A stretch of 12,451 nucleotides of DNA from DAOUEG01 sp964595455 (GCA_964595455.1 CAZQQL010000092.1:1-12451); one strand, 5' to 3'; counted from the first letter of the stretch, positions 1-6,530 are shown. Notes: generated by a model from the sequence alone, not told the origin. Made by a program: numbers and translations.

Positions 1-274
1 CCGGTTTGAGCATTTCCAGCGTCTTCCGGACGGTCTGGTCTTCATCGACGGCGAGGACGACCTCATCGACGCCCTTGAGGCTCTCGATAATCTCTTTCCG
101 TTCATTCTGGGGCCAGAACACGAACCCCTTTTTCTTCATGATGAACTGGTCGCTGTTGAGGATGACCACCAGGCGGTTCCCGAGCCGAGAAGCCTCGCGG
201 ATATAACGAATGTGCCCTGCGTGCATGGGGTCGAAAGCCCCGCTGACCGCTACCGTGACGAATTTCTGGTCCAT
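1..274 (-). CDS. Cytidylyltransferase/adenylyltransferase-like protein (partial, C-terminus off the left edge)
   Basis: The first 91 residues of a nucleotidyltransferase of the cytidylyltransferase-like superfamily (TagD / RfaE C-domain type) are visible. Seen: an N-terminal beta strand leading into SGAFDPMHAGH (residues 11-21), whose HxGH motif binds the nucleotide phosphates in this family. It is followed by the helix REASRLGNRL, the strand VVILNSD and a KKKGFVF...ERKEII segment typical of family members. Such enzymes transfer CMP or AMP from the nucleoside triphosphate to a phosphorylated small molecule such as glycerol 3-phosphate or heptose phosphate. The substrate cannot be told here because the C-terminal half is missing. 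The ATG at 272-274 is chosen because AAGGAG lies 8 bases upstream and the protein begins directly at the core fold. A strong promoter sits at 319-346. Family assignment is firm; the exact reaction is unknown. Confidence 0.88.
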   Translation of the reverse strand, partial: MDQKFVTVAVSGAFDPMHAGHIRYIREASRLGNRLVVILNSDQFIMKKKGFVFWPQNERKEIIESLKGVDEVVLAVDEDQTVRKTLEMLKP

Positions 275-318
275 ACCGAGTGCTCCTTACGTAAGTAACT
301 ACCAATATTCCTGTCCTA

Positions 319-346
319 ATGATAGCGGAATTTATCGCTGTGTCAA
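319..346 (-). promoter_or_regulatory. Sigma70-type promoter for the nucleotidyltransferase gene
   Basis: Read on the minus strand, TTGACA (341-346) is followed after 16 bases by TATCAT (319-324), a perfect -35 box and a 5/6 -10 box. The predicted start lies near 312, giving a leader of about 40 bases. A 10-bp palindrome CTTACGTAAG (286-295) overlaps the ribosome binding site in that leader. The lipoprotein gene ends at 366, so the promoter starts a separate transcript between the two genes. Confidence 0.7.
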
Positions 347-365
347 TAGGGATTCCGGGGCAGGT

Positions 366-908
366 TTATTCAGCAGGTATACGCTCGATGGTGATGTCCC
401 GGATATGGAACACGCCTTCTCCGGCATGCAGGCTCAGCATGAACGAATCTTCGCCTTCCTGGATTTCAAACGTCTCCTCGAAAGTGCGCCAGTCATCGCA
501 GGTTTTCTGCGTTTCCGAGACCGGCGGGTTGCCGTTCTCTCCCTGCAGCGTGTAGTGGCGCAGGGACGTCTTCGGCTGTTTCCAGAACGAGTAGCTGATA
601 ATAGGACCGGCGCCGGCGTTACGCATCGTGAAGGACAGCCGGTAGCTTTCACCGGGCGTGACCGGCGCCTGGCCGCGGAGGGAGAACTCGTCCGTGACAT
701 CGATCTTGAGGTAGTAGCCGCCTTCGCTGTCATCGACCTTCTCCAGGGTGAAGCCTTTGTTGTCTTCAAGTTTCATGCCGATAGAGAGGTCGTTCGTCGT
801 GATGAGGCCGTTGACCTCCGGCGACTCATGGTAGTTTTCACATCCGCAGAGAAGCAGCGCCGGGAGGGTGAGAATGAGGACCGAAAATATCCCCAGCCGC
901 GTTTTCAT
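366..908 (-). CDS. Putative lipoprotein with a beta-sandwich (CBM4/9-like) domain
   Basis: 180 residues. A basic N-terminus (MKTR) and a hydrophobic stretch at residues 6-20 end in LCGC (20-23), a lipobox with the lipidated cysteine at 23; Cys at the -2 position is unusual. The mature part looks all-beta and resembles carbohydrate-binding jelly-roll modules: PGESYRLSFTMRNAG (85-99), DDWRTFEETFEI (138-149) and a closing FHIRDITIERI (167-177). This is fold-level resemblance by eye, not a proven sugar binder. Its ATG overlaps the stop of the upstream regulator gene as ATGA (905-908), so it is probably translationally coupled to it and is the last gene of the unit that starts at 1734. A surface-exposed ligand-binding or sensory role is inferred only. 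No close named family is recognised. Confidence 0.8.
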   Translation of the reverse strand: MKTRLGIFSVLILTLPALLLCGCENYHESPEVNGLITTNDLSIGMKLEDNKGFTLEKVDDSEGGYYLKIDVTDEFSLRGQAPVTPGESYRLSFTMRNAGAGPIISYSFWKQPKTSLRHYTLQGENGNPPVSETQKTCDDWRTFEETFEIQEGEDSFMLSLHAGEGVFHIRDITIERIPAE

Positions 909-1120
909 GTTCCCTCCTGCGCTCCATCTCCATCGAGGATGAACAGCTCCTCGATGCCCGCTCCGAGCGCCCGAGCGATGTTCCAGGCCAGCCGTAGCGA
1001 GGGGTTGTACTTGCCCTGCTCGAGGAAGATGATGGTCTCCCGCCGCACCCCAACGATGTCCGCGAGCTTTTCCTGGGTCAGGCTGAGCCGGGCCCGGTAT
1101 TCCCTGATCCTGGTCTTCAT
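905..1120 (-). CDS. Small Xre/Cro-type helix-turn-helix transcriptional regulator
   Basis: 71 residues, essentially a bare DNA-binding domain. The pattern REYRARLSLTQEKLADIVGV (6-25), then RRETIIFLEQGKYNPSLRLA (26-45) and IARALGAGIEELF (48-60) is the classic five-helix HTH_3 fold; the recognition helix is around residues 25-36. Such minimal Xre proteins commonly sit beside small membrane proteins and repress their own operon. Here the start codon overlaps the stop of the membrane protein gene (ATGA, 1117-1120), and its stop overlaps the start of the lipoprotein gene (905-908). The reading frame stays open upstream to 1255, but the ATG at 1118-1120 gives the standard family N-terminus (MKTRIREYR) and the coupling overlap. 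Its likely target is the palindrome at 1752-1789; this is inference. Confidence 0.9.
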   Translation of the reverse strand: MKTRIREYRARLSLTQEKLADIVGVRRETIIFLEQGKYNPSLRLAWNIARALGAGIEELFILDGDGAQEGT

Positions 1121-1734
1121 GACTGGACGCTCCTGAAGCTTGACCAGAGCCCCTTGAAGAAGATGCCCAGGACGACCAGCAGGCTGATGACCAGCACCGC
1201 CGGAGCGACGATGATGGCCAGGATGAAGAAAAAGCCTTCCTCGGCGTTGATCCACATGCTGATAAGATTATGCAGGACTATGCTCAAGGCGACGGTACCG
1301 AGGCACAGCCCGGCGGTGGAAAAGCAGATCTTCAGCCATCGCAGGGCGCGGGTCCCCAGGGCGGGACGAACGCGGTCGTAATAGTGGTAGCCGATCATGT
1401 AGACGAAGCCGACCAGCACGAGCTGCCCGCTGATAATGAGGGCCGCGGAGGCGTCTTCCAGGACGTCGAACTGCATCGACACGAGCAGGACTACGGTACC
1501 GATGAAGAAGAAGCCGCCGGTCAGCCGCAGGGCGCGGGTGAGGTTGTCCCGGACGCGCTCATCGATGACCGGCAGGCGGCGGTGCCGGACAAGCGACCAT
1601 AATTCGCGGTGCCCCAGCAGCACGGCGCCGAGGAAAAGGCCGGCCACCACGTAGACATTCTCCCGGGACAGGAGGAGCAGCAGCCCGATGATGCTGATGA
1701 TAACGTAAACGATGAGAATGTATCTGGCTTTCAT
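1117..1734 (-). CDS. Six-TM integral membrane protein, partner of the Xre regulator
   Basis: 205 residues with six hydrophobic segments, at about 5-22, 27-42, 72-89, 98-117, 134-155 and 167-193. A charged loop after the second segment carries PVIDERVRDNLTRALRLTGG (55-74). A DER-containing loop like this recalls the DUF2178-type membrane proteins that often pair with small Xre regulators, but I am only moderately sure of that family. No catalytic motif is visible. The ATG at 1732-1734 has GGGGAGG seven bases upstream and is the first gene behind the promoter at 1784-1812. It is the head gene of a three-gene unit and overlaps the regulator by four bases. A role in sensing or in modulating the regulator at the membrane is a guess from context. 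Confidence 0.82.
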   Translation of the reverse strand: MKARYILIVYVIISIIGLLLLLSRENVYVVAGLFLGAVLLGHRELWSLVRHRRLPVIDERVRDNLTRALRLTGGFFFIGTVVLLVSMQFDVLEDASAALIISGQLVLVGFVYMIGYHYYDRVRPALGTRALRWLKICFSTAGLCLGTVALSIVLHNLISMWINAEEGFFFILAIIVAPAVLVISLLVVLGIFFKGLWSSFRSVQS

Positions 1735-1751
1735 GGCGCTGCCTCCCCGGA

Positions 1752-1789
1752 TATGTTATATAGTTCTAACGTTAGATATATATAACATA
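1752..1789. promoter_or_regulatory. 38-bp palindrome over the transcription start: probable repressor operator
   Basis: Centred between 1770 and 1771. Outer arms TATGTTATATA (1752-1762) and TATATAACATA (1779-1789) match perfectly over 11 bases, and the inner TCTAACGTTAGA (1765-1776) is a perfect 12-bp palindrome. Only the pairs 1763/1778 and 1764/1777 fail, so 17 of 19 pairs match. The right end is itself the -10 box of the minus-strand promoter, so a bound dimer or tetramer would block RNA polymerase. The obvious candidate ligand is the Xre protein encoded in the same operon. Confidence 0.7.
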
Positions 1790-1812
1790 GCGGAGAAACA
1801 AGGCGATGTCAA
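1784..1812 (-). promoter_or_regulatory. Sigma70-type promoter of the membrane protein-Xre-lipoprotein operon
   Basis: On the minus strand a perfect TTGACA (1807-1812) is followed after 17 bases by TATGTT (1784-1789, 4/6). Transcription would start near 1777, inside the palindrome 1752-1789, leaving a leader of about 43 bases with GGGGAGG as ribosome binding site. Confidence 0.65.
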
Positions 1813-1822
1813 GACCCTGATC

Positions 1823-1892
1823 GTCATTGTAAAAAGAAAGACACAAAGGGGAACGGATTGCTTCGTCCGCCTTAGGCGGACATCGCAATGAC
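1823..1892. repeat. Palindromic intergenic element (CAATGAC-bounded, MITE/REP-like)
   Basis: The segment is bounded by GTCATTG (1823-1829) and its inverse CAATGAC (1886-1892). Its right part contains the hairpin GTCCGCC-TTA-GGCGGAC (1865-1881, 7-bp stem), flanked symmetrically by ATTGC (1857-1861) and GCAAT (1885-1889) across a 3x3 internal loop. The wording GTCATTGCGA...CGAAGCAATCC on the minus strand resembles short dispersed repeats found between genes in many bacterial genomes. There is only one copy in this window. It lies just downstream of the ABC permease gene and could also serve as that operon's terminator, because T-rich sequence follows on the minus strand. Confidence 0.6.
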
Positions 1893-1919
1893 TCTGTGCG
1901 TGGACAAAGGACGATTGTC

Positions 1920-2669
1920 TTACGTTCCCTTGCTGGAGAGTACGATGTTCTGCCGGGTCAGCGCCAGGGAAAAGAGCAGCACCGCACCGAGGAGCACGGC
2001 GGTTCCAAGCAGGTACCAGAGCGCAAAGCTCCATGAGAGGATATCGAACCAGCCCATGCCGAGACCGACCGGCATGCCCATCATCAGGCCGAACCCGAGG
2101 ATGAATGACGGCGCCATGGCGATGTCCGGATTGTTCGTCAGGGCAAAGAGTTGCATGAACAGCAGCAGGGCCAGGAACAGCAGGGGATTCATAACGAGAC
2201 CGAGCGCCAGCGCGGGCAGCGGCAGGACGAACCCGGCGCCGGCGGGGAGCAGGACGCCCAGGTTGATGACGAGGACCACGATAACTGCCGCGACGAACGC
2301 GATGATATACGCGGGGATATAGATAGCCAGGGACTTGCCCAGCCAGAGTTCACGCGGGGACACCGGGGAAGCCATGAGGGCGTCGATATTGCCGTTGGCC
2401 TTCTCCCGGGTCACCGGCAGGTTCCCGAACGCCCAGATGAAGGCAAGGAGGATGAACAGGGGCAGGAAATAGAGCACCAGCCCGATAAACAGGCCCAGGA
2501 TGGGGCGAGCCTCCGGGTCGCCGGTCCAGGACTGCAGGGCCAGCGCGATGCTTATCCCCGCCGCTGCCGCCACGGTGACCGCCGCCATGATGATAAGCAT
2601 GATCCGAAAACCCGCCGCCTGGCGGTGTTCCCGGTAGTCGCGTCTCATGACAATGCGGATCCTGTTCAT
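1920..2669 (-). CDS. ABC-2 type transporter permease (second subunit)
   Basis: 249 residues with about six membrane segments, near 22-46, 57-82, 111-138, 148-177, 185-208 and 213-237. The cytoplasmic segment VTREKANGNIDALMASPVSP (86-105) with GKSLAIYIP following is the conserved REK...G.L..L..TP element of ABC-2 exporter permeases. The same element occurs in the neighbouring permease (3422-2679), so the two are distant paralogues that probably form a heterodimer with the ATPase encoded upstream. The ATG at 2667-2669 has AGGA about seven bases before it. The gap to the previous stop is nine bases, so the genes are cotranscribed. It is the last gene of the operon. The exported substrate (drug, lipid or peptide) cannot be read from the sequence. 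Confidence 0.85.
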   Translation of the reverse strand: MNRIRIVMRRDYREHRQAAGFRIMLIIMAAVTVAAAAGISIALALQSWTGDPEARPILGLFIGLVLYFLPLFILLAFIWAFGNLPVTREKANGNIDALMASPVSPRELWLGKSLAIYIPAYIIAFVAAVIVVLVINLGVLLPAGAGFVLPLPALALGLVMNPLLFLALLLFMQLFALTNNPDIAMAPSFILGFGLMMGMPVGLGMGWFDILSWSFALWYLLGTAVLLGAVLLFSLALTRQNIVLSSKGT

Positions 2670-2678
2670 GGGTGTTTC

Positions 2679-3422
2679 CTAACCGGCTGAGAGCATCACC
2701 CGTTCCGGGGTCAGGCGGGGCTTGAGAGCGAGCGCCGCGATGCCGGCTACCGCCGCGATGCCAACGTGCAGGACAAGGAACTGCCAGGAATCGGCATCGA
2801 TCACGTTCCTCACCGCCAGTTGAATTCCGATATTGGCCATGACCGGCAGGAATATCTGGGCGATGACATTGCCGGTGGCTGCCCTGGTAATGAACCCCAG
2901 CAGGTGCACCAGCAGCCCGAAGAACAGGTACATGAGGGGCACCGCCACCAGGCTGACGACGACCATCTCCCAGGTTAACAGGAAGCCGATGTCCGGTACA
3001 AAATAGATCAGATTAACGACCAGCCACGTCAGCGCCGTGAAGATAATCGCCAGCAGCAGCCCCGGCACGAACAGGGAGAGGCTTTTGCCGACCCAGATGT
3101 CCGTCAGCCTGAGGGGCGTGGCCATGACAGCGGCAAGGTTGCCGCGTGTCTTTTCCCGGACCATGGTCTGGAAAACGAGCGAATTAAGCGTGACACCGAT
3201 GGTGATGAGACTGGACGCATAGAGCATGAGGGTGAGGCCGGTCTCGAGATAGGCGCGGTCAGGAGAAGCCGATTCCATCTCCGGCCCGACGAGGAGCATG
3301 CAAAAAAGCAGCGCTACTCCGACCACGCAGACAAGCATGATGGGGACCATGGCGATGGGCACGATCTTGTTGCGAAACGTGTTCCTGATGGAGGCGGACG
3401 TGACAAGCCGGATGCCGTTCAT
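2679..3422 (-). CDS. ABC-2 type transporter permease (first subunit)
   Basis: 247 residues with six likely membrane helices, about 20-45, 62-86, 113-140, 150-177, 188-206 and 213-233. A short amphipathic N-terminus (MNGIRLVTSASIRNTFRNK) is typical of ABC-2 permeases, where it forms the coupling region with the ATPase. The intracellular motif MVREKTRGNLAAVMATPLRL (87-106) followed by VGKSL matches the paralogous subunit downstream. The start codon overlaps the ATPase stop as ATGA (3419-3422), so translation is coupled and subunit amounts should be matched. Predicted location is the cytoplasmic membrane; function is export driven by the adjacent ATPase. The substrate is unknown. Confidence 0.87.
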   Translation of the reverse strand: MNGIRLVTSASIRNTFRNKIVPIAMVPIMLVCVVGVALLFCMLLVGPEMESASPDRAYLETGLTLMLYASSLITIGVTLNSLVFQTMVREKTRGNLAAVMATPLRLTDIWVGKSLSLFVPGLLLAIIFTALTWLVVNLIYFVPDIGFLLTWEMVVVSLVAVPLMYLFFGLLVHLLGFITRAATGNVIAQIFLPVMANIGIQLAVRNVIDADSWQFLVLHVGIAAVAGIAALALKPRLTPERVMLSAG

Positions 3423-4348
3423 TTCTTTTCCGCCTCTTTCAGGATGGATGAATACAGTTCTTCCAGCGAGGCTTCCCGCCGGCCGGCCTGTTCTATCTTC
3501 ACGCCGCGCCCGGCCAGGAAACCGATGATATCGGAGACCTCCGCGGAGCCCTCCCGAGGCTGGAAGACCAGGCTTGTTCCGCTCAGTTCGATAAACCCGA
3601 GTTTTTCCTGTTTCCTGAGCTCGTCCAGGAGGGATTCGGCGATGCCGTCCCTGGTCTCGACGATGATGCCATTCCGGCCCATTTTGTGCCGGAGGTCTTC
3701 CAGTTCCCCGTAGAGCTTGATCTCGCCGCGGTCGATGAGGGCGATGCGGTTGCAGATGCGCTGCACTTCATCGAGGTTATGGGAGCTCAGCAGCACCGTT
3801 TTCCGTTCTCTGCTGGCGATGTCCAGCAGTATCTTTCGGATCTCTATCTGCCCGGTGGGGTCGACGCCGGAGGTAGGCTCATCGAGGATGAGGACGGCGG
3901 GATCGTGCACCATGGCGCGGGCCAGGGACAGGCGCTGGCGCATGCCCCTGGAGTATGTGCCGACCCGGTCCCCGGCGCGGTCAGCCAGGGCCACGAGTCC
4001 GAGTACCTTTTCAATGCGGGGCCCGGCATCGCCGACGCCGTAAATGTCTGCGAAGAACTGCAAGTTCTCCACGGCGGTCATGGCATCGTACAGGCCGTCC
4101 GGGTCGAGGGCGAACCCGATGTTCAGGCGGGTTTCAGGAAGGAGTACGTTCTTTCCCAGGATGTCCACGTTTCCGGCGTCCGCCGTGAGAAGGCCGAGCA
4201 GGATGCGGATGGTGGTCGTCTTGCCGGCGCCGTTCGGCCCGAGGTAGCCGAAGATGTCCCCGGCGTGGACGTCAAACGATATCCCTTTGAGCACTTCTCT
4301 GCCGCTCAAGTACTTTCTGACGCCGTCGATATGGATCGCCGTGTTCAT
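3419..4348 (-). CDS. ABC transporter ATP-binding protein (ABC-2 exporter type)
   Basis: 309 residues from the chosen start. Walker A GPNGAGKTT is at 37-45, the signature YSRGMRQRLSLARA at 132-145 (the usual non-LSGGQ form in this subfamily), Walker B AVLILDEP at 151-158, and the switch histidine H190 in LLSSHNLDE. The Q-loop position reads GFALDPDGLYD, with no glutamine. A C-terminal domain of about 90 residues (220-309) follows, as in CcmA/DrrA-like exporter ATPases. The frame is open upstream to 4486 but would overlap the AbrB gene. Two adjacent ATGs (4351 and 4348) are possible; GAGG sits six bases before the second, which I prefer. It powers the two permeases encoded immediately downstream. 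Confidence 0.93.
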   Translation of the reverse strand: MNTAIHIDGVRKYLSGREVLKGISFDVHAGDIFGYLGPNGAGKTTTIRILLGLLTADAGNVDILGKNVLLPETRLNIGFALDPDGLYDAMTAVENLQFFADIYGVGDAGPRIEKVLGLVALADRAGDRVGTYSRGMRQRLSLARAMVHDPAVLILDEPTSGVDPTGQIEIRKILLDIASRERKTVLLSSHNLDEVQRICNRIALIDRGEIKLYGELEDLRHKMGRNGIIVETRDGIAESLLDELRKQEKLGFIELSGTSLVFQPREGSAEVSDIIGFLAGRGVKIEQAGRREASLEELYSSILKEAEKK

Positions 4349-4392
4349 CATTAACCTCGCTTTTCCCCGGGCTCCGGTGAAAGCGGTCACGC

Positions 4393-4638
4393 CTACGGTA
4401 CTTTTTTTTCTGCCGCTTCCACGTTGCGGAAGAAATCCGCCATACCCTTGAACTGCTGCTCCAGCATCCCGAACGTGGTCAACCACATGCCGGTCTTGAT
4501 GTCTCCGAAGACGAGGAGCTTGTCTCCCGGCTTGATGCTAAAGTCCTTGCGGGCCTCGGCCGGTACCACTATCTGGCCCCGCTCGGAAACTGTTACCGAA
4601 CCGTAAAATTTTCTACCCTGCGGCGGTTGGTTATCCAT
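4393..4638 (-). CDS. AbrB/SpoVT/MazE-family transcriptional regulator
   Basis: 81 residues. The swapped-hairpin AbrB DNA-binding domain is clear at about 12-46: SVTVSERGQIVVPAEARKDF (14-33) followed by IKPGDKLLVFGD. The C-terminal tail (47-81) is short and ends in a charged helix, perhaps for oligomerisation. It could be read as a MazE-like antitoxin, but no toxin gene is adjacent. The next gene, 44 bases downstream on the same strand, is the ABC ATPase, so it most likely regulates the transporter operon that it heads. The ATG at 4636-4638 has a weak AAGG about ten bases upstream. A good promoter (4683-4711) and operator-like repeats (4658-4681) precede it, suggesting autoregulation. Confidence 0.88.
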   Translation of the reverse strand: MDNQPPQGRKFYGSVTVSERGQIVVPAEARKDFSIKPGDKLLVFGDIKTGMWLTTFGMLEQQFKGMADFFRNVEAAEKKVP

Positions 4639-4657
4639 GTTATATATACCTTATTAA

Positions 4658-4681
4658 TCATATATACATGATTTACATGAT
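4658..4681. promoter_or_regulatory. Operator-like repeats around the AbrB-ABC operon start site
   Basis: TCATATATACATGA (4658-4671) is palindromic in six of seven pairs, and TACATGAT occurs twice as a direct repeat (4665-4672 and 4674-4681). They sit just downstream of the -10 box, across the expected transcription start. AbrB-fold proteins tend to bind such AT-rich, flexible sites, so self-regulation is plausible but unproven. Confidence 0.4.
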
Positions 4682-4682
4682 A

Positions 4683-4711
4683 AGTATGACACAGCATGTG
4701 GCAAGAGTCAA
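4683..4711 (-). promoter_or_regulatory. Sigma70-type promoter of the AbrB-ABC transporter operon
   Basis: On the minus strand TTGACT (4706-4711, 5/6) is followed after 17 bases by CATACT (4683-4688, 4/6). The transcription start is expected near 4676, about 38 bases before the AbrB start codon. The leader is very AT-rich (TATATA runs at 4641-4666), in contrast to the surrounding genes. Confidence 0.6.
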
Positions 4712-4763
4712 TGCTTTGATCAGGAACGGAAGAGGAATGCGGCTACAACGAGACTTCGTCCGA

Positions 4764-6530
4764 TTATTGAAGAGGCAGTGAAAAGGAGAATGTGCTCCCC
4801 TTGCCTTTCTCGCTTTCCACCCAGATACGGCCGCCGTGCAGTTCGACGAGGTTCTTGCAGAGCGCCAGTCCCAGGCCGAGCCCGCCCAGGCGCCGCTGAT
4901 CGGCATCGAGGCGTTCGTAGGGCTGGAACAGCTTGGCCTGTTCTTCCGGCGTAAGGCCGATGCCGTTGTCCCGGACGCTCACCGTGATATTATCAGCCTC
5001 GAGGCAGGCTTTCACGGTAATGACGTCGCCGGGTCCGGAGAACTTGAAGGCGTTGGTAATAAGGTTCTGGACGATCTGGCGCACCCGTACTTCATCCGCC
5101 ATGACCCTCGGGAGCTTGCTGCAGTCCTCCAGGACCAGGGATTGCCCGCGCCCGGCGCCCAGCGGCGCCATCTCCGACACGATGTCCTCCAGTAATCGGG
5201 ACAGGGAAATCGATTTCCTGAGTATCTGGAGCGTGCCTATTTCGCCCTTGGCGAGGTCGAGCAGTTCATCGATCCGCCGGCTCAACGTTTCCGCCCCGCG
5301 CAGGATATTCTGCGCGATGGAAGCCCATGGTTCTTCCTTGATGCCGGAGACGAGCAGGTCGCTGCTGGAGAGTATCGGGGTGAGTGGGGTCTTCAGTTCA
5401 TGAATGAGCGTCCTGGAAAAATCGATCCTTTTGCGGGACTCGATTTCAAGGGACTCACGCAGTTCTTTCTCTTTCTCGTAAATAGCCGTCAATTCCAGTT
5501 CCGCCTGTTTCAACTTGGTGATATCGTGAAAGATCAATATCTTCCCGGCCTGGCCGGGCTGCCTGACGGGGACCGGCATGGAAGAAACATGCTGGTAGCT
5601 GGATTTTCCGTCCCGGTGAAGAATCAATTTCGTTTCCGGCAATGTGTCCGAGCGGATCGAGTCCAGGACATCTTTCCGGTCCGCCCACAGTTCCGCGACC
5701 GGACTGCCGATGCGGGGGTTGACCCAGTCGAACAGCTCCGCAGCCCGGCGGTTGTAATCGATCAGCCGCTCTCCTGCGTCGATGACGACAACGCCGTCCA
5801 AAATATTCTCGAAAATCTGGCCCCGGGCTATCGGGACGAGTTCCAGCAAACGATACTTGAAGATGCCGAACGCCATTATGATACCGCCCGCAATGAAAGA
5901 TAATGGTGAAGGGTCCAGGTTTGTTATCGGAAAAAGATCGAAGAGATATATTACGTTTATGACTAATACCACTACCAGCGACAGCAACATGTAAACGGCC
6001 TGGTAACGGTAGATGGTTTGCTCATGCAACAACCTCTGGATCAGGAAAAAGATACTGACCAGGACAAGGATATACGAATAACCGATATTCAACCAGAACA
6101 CAGGCCCCCGTATGAGTACCATTTGAGGGAACGAGTGAGTGAGGTTCAGGGTGACGCTCGAATAGAACAGGTGATGCATCTCATTGGTAGCGACCATGAG
6201 TGTACTGAAAAACGGGACCAGCAGGAGCAGCACTATGTTACGGGTCGTGATGGCTTTCTCCCTCCCCGTATAACGCATGATGACCAGCAGCCAGAAGACC
6301 GGGACCGTAGTAACCGCCAGAAACTGGATTTTGAGAAAAAGGAACTTTATGAAGAGGGTCGTACCCGCCTGTACCATAGCTTCGAATAACGCCCAAAACC
6401 CCACGCTTATCATAAGCACGGAAAACAACCTGGAGTGAACTCTGAAGCGATCATTCCAGGTAAGGAAAGCCAGGGCGCCGGCAATCAATACCGGCAGTAT
6501 CAATAATGCCGCAATAGGATTCAGCTCCAT
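4764..6530 (-). CDS. Membrane sensor histidine kinase (7TM-PAS-HisKA-HATPase)
   Basis: 588 residues. Seven hydrophobic segments (about 4-25, 34-56, 61-86, 98-117, 140-166, 176-199, 209-226) form a HisKA_7TM-type sensor. A PAS domain covers about 237-340 (GQIFENILDGVVVID to ILIFHDITKL). A short coiled-coil linker (341-368) leads to the dimerisation domain with the phospho-accepting H377 in TLIHELKTP. The ATPase domain shows the N-box around N493 (QNLITNAFKF), the D-box DNGIG (521-525), the F-box LFQPYERL and a G2 box GGLGLGLAL (549-557). All catalytic elements are intact. No response regulator is visible, so it is an orphan in this window. The ATG at 6528-6530 overlaps the end of the truncated copy by ten bases. 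The sensed signal is unknown. Confidence 0.95.
   Translation of the reverse strand: MELNPIAALLILPVLIAGALAFLTWNDRFRVHSRLFSVLMISVGFWALFEAMVQAGTTLFIKFLFLKIQFLAVTTVPVFWLLVIMRYTGREKAITTRNIVLLLLVPFFSTLMVATNEMHHLFYSSVTLNLTHSFPQMVLIRGPVFWLNIGYSYILVLVSIFFLIQRLLHEQTIYRYQAVYMLLSLVVVLVINVIYLFDLFPITNLDPSPLSFIAGGIIMAFGIFKYRLLELVPIARGQIFENILDGVVVIDAGERLIDYNRRAAELFDWVNPRIGSPVAELWADRKDVLDSIRSDTLPETKLILHRDGKSSYQHVSSMPVPVRQPGQAGKILIFHDITKLKQAELELTAIYEKEKELRESLEIESRKRIDFSRTLIHELKTPLTPILSSSDLLVSGIKEEPWASIAQNILRGAETLSRRIDELLDLAKGEIGTLQILRKSISLSRLLEDIVSEMAPLGAGRGQSLVLEDCSKLPRVMADEVRVRQIVQNLITNAFKFSGPGDVITVKACLEADNITVSVRDNGIGLTPEEQAKLFQPYERLDADQRRLGGLGLGLALCKNLVELHGGRIWVESEKGKGSTFSFSLPLQ

Noticed and set aside
210..1136. 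A 308-codon plus-strand frame across the lipoprotein and Xre genes.
   Set aside because: It runs antisense to two genes with a lipobox and a clear HTH fold and ATGA coupling; its product has no recognisable domain.
2151..2690. A 179-codon plus-strand frame rich in Glu, Gln and Asp.
   Set aside because: It is antisense to an ABC-2 permease; antisense reading of Leu/Val/Ala-rich membrane protein codons gives just this composition.
4387..4486. Upstream extension of the ABC ATPase reading frame.
   Set aside because: It would overlap the AbrB coding region in another frame and lacks family-like sequence; GAGG supports the start at 4348.
4393..4638. AbrB-fold protein as the antitoxin of a toxin-antitoxin pair.
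   Set aside because: No small toxin gene lies on either side; the next gene is an ABC ATPase, so a transporter regulator is the simpler reading.
4720..4763. ACGA-GACT-TCGT stem after the kinase gene as a terminator.
   Set aside because: The stem is four bases with no U-run; too weak to call.
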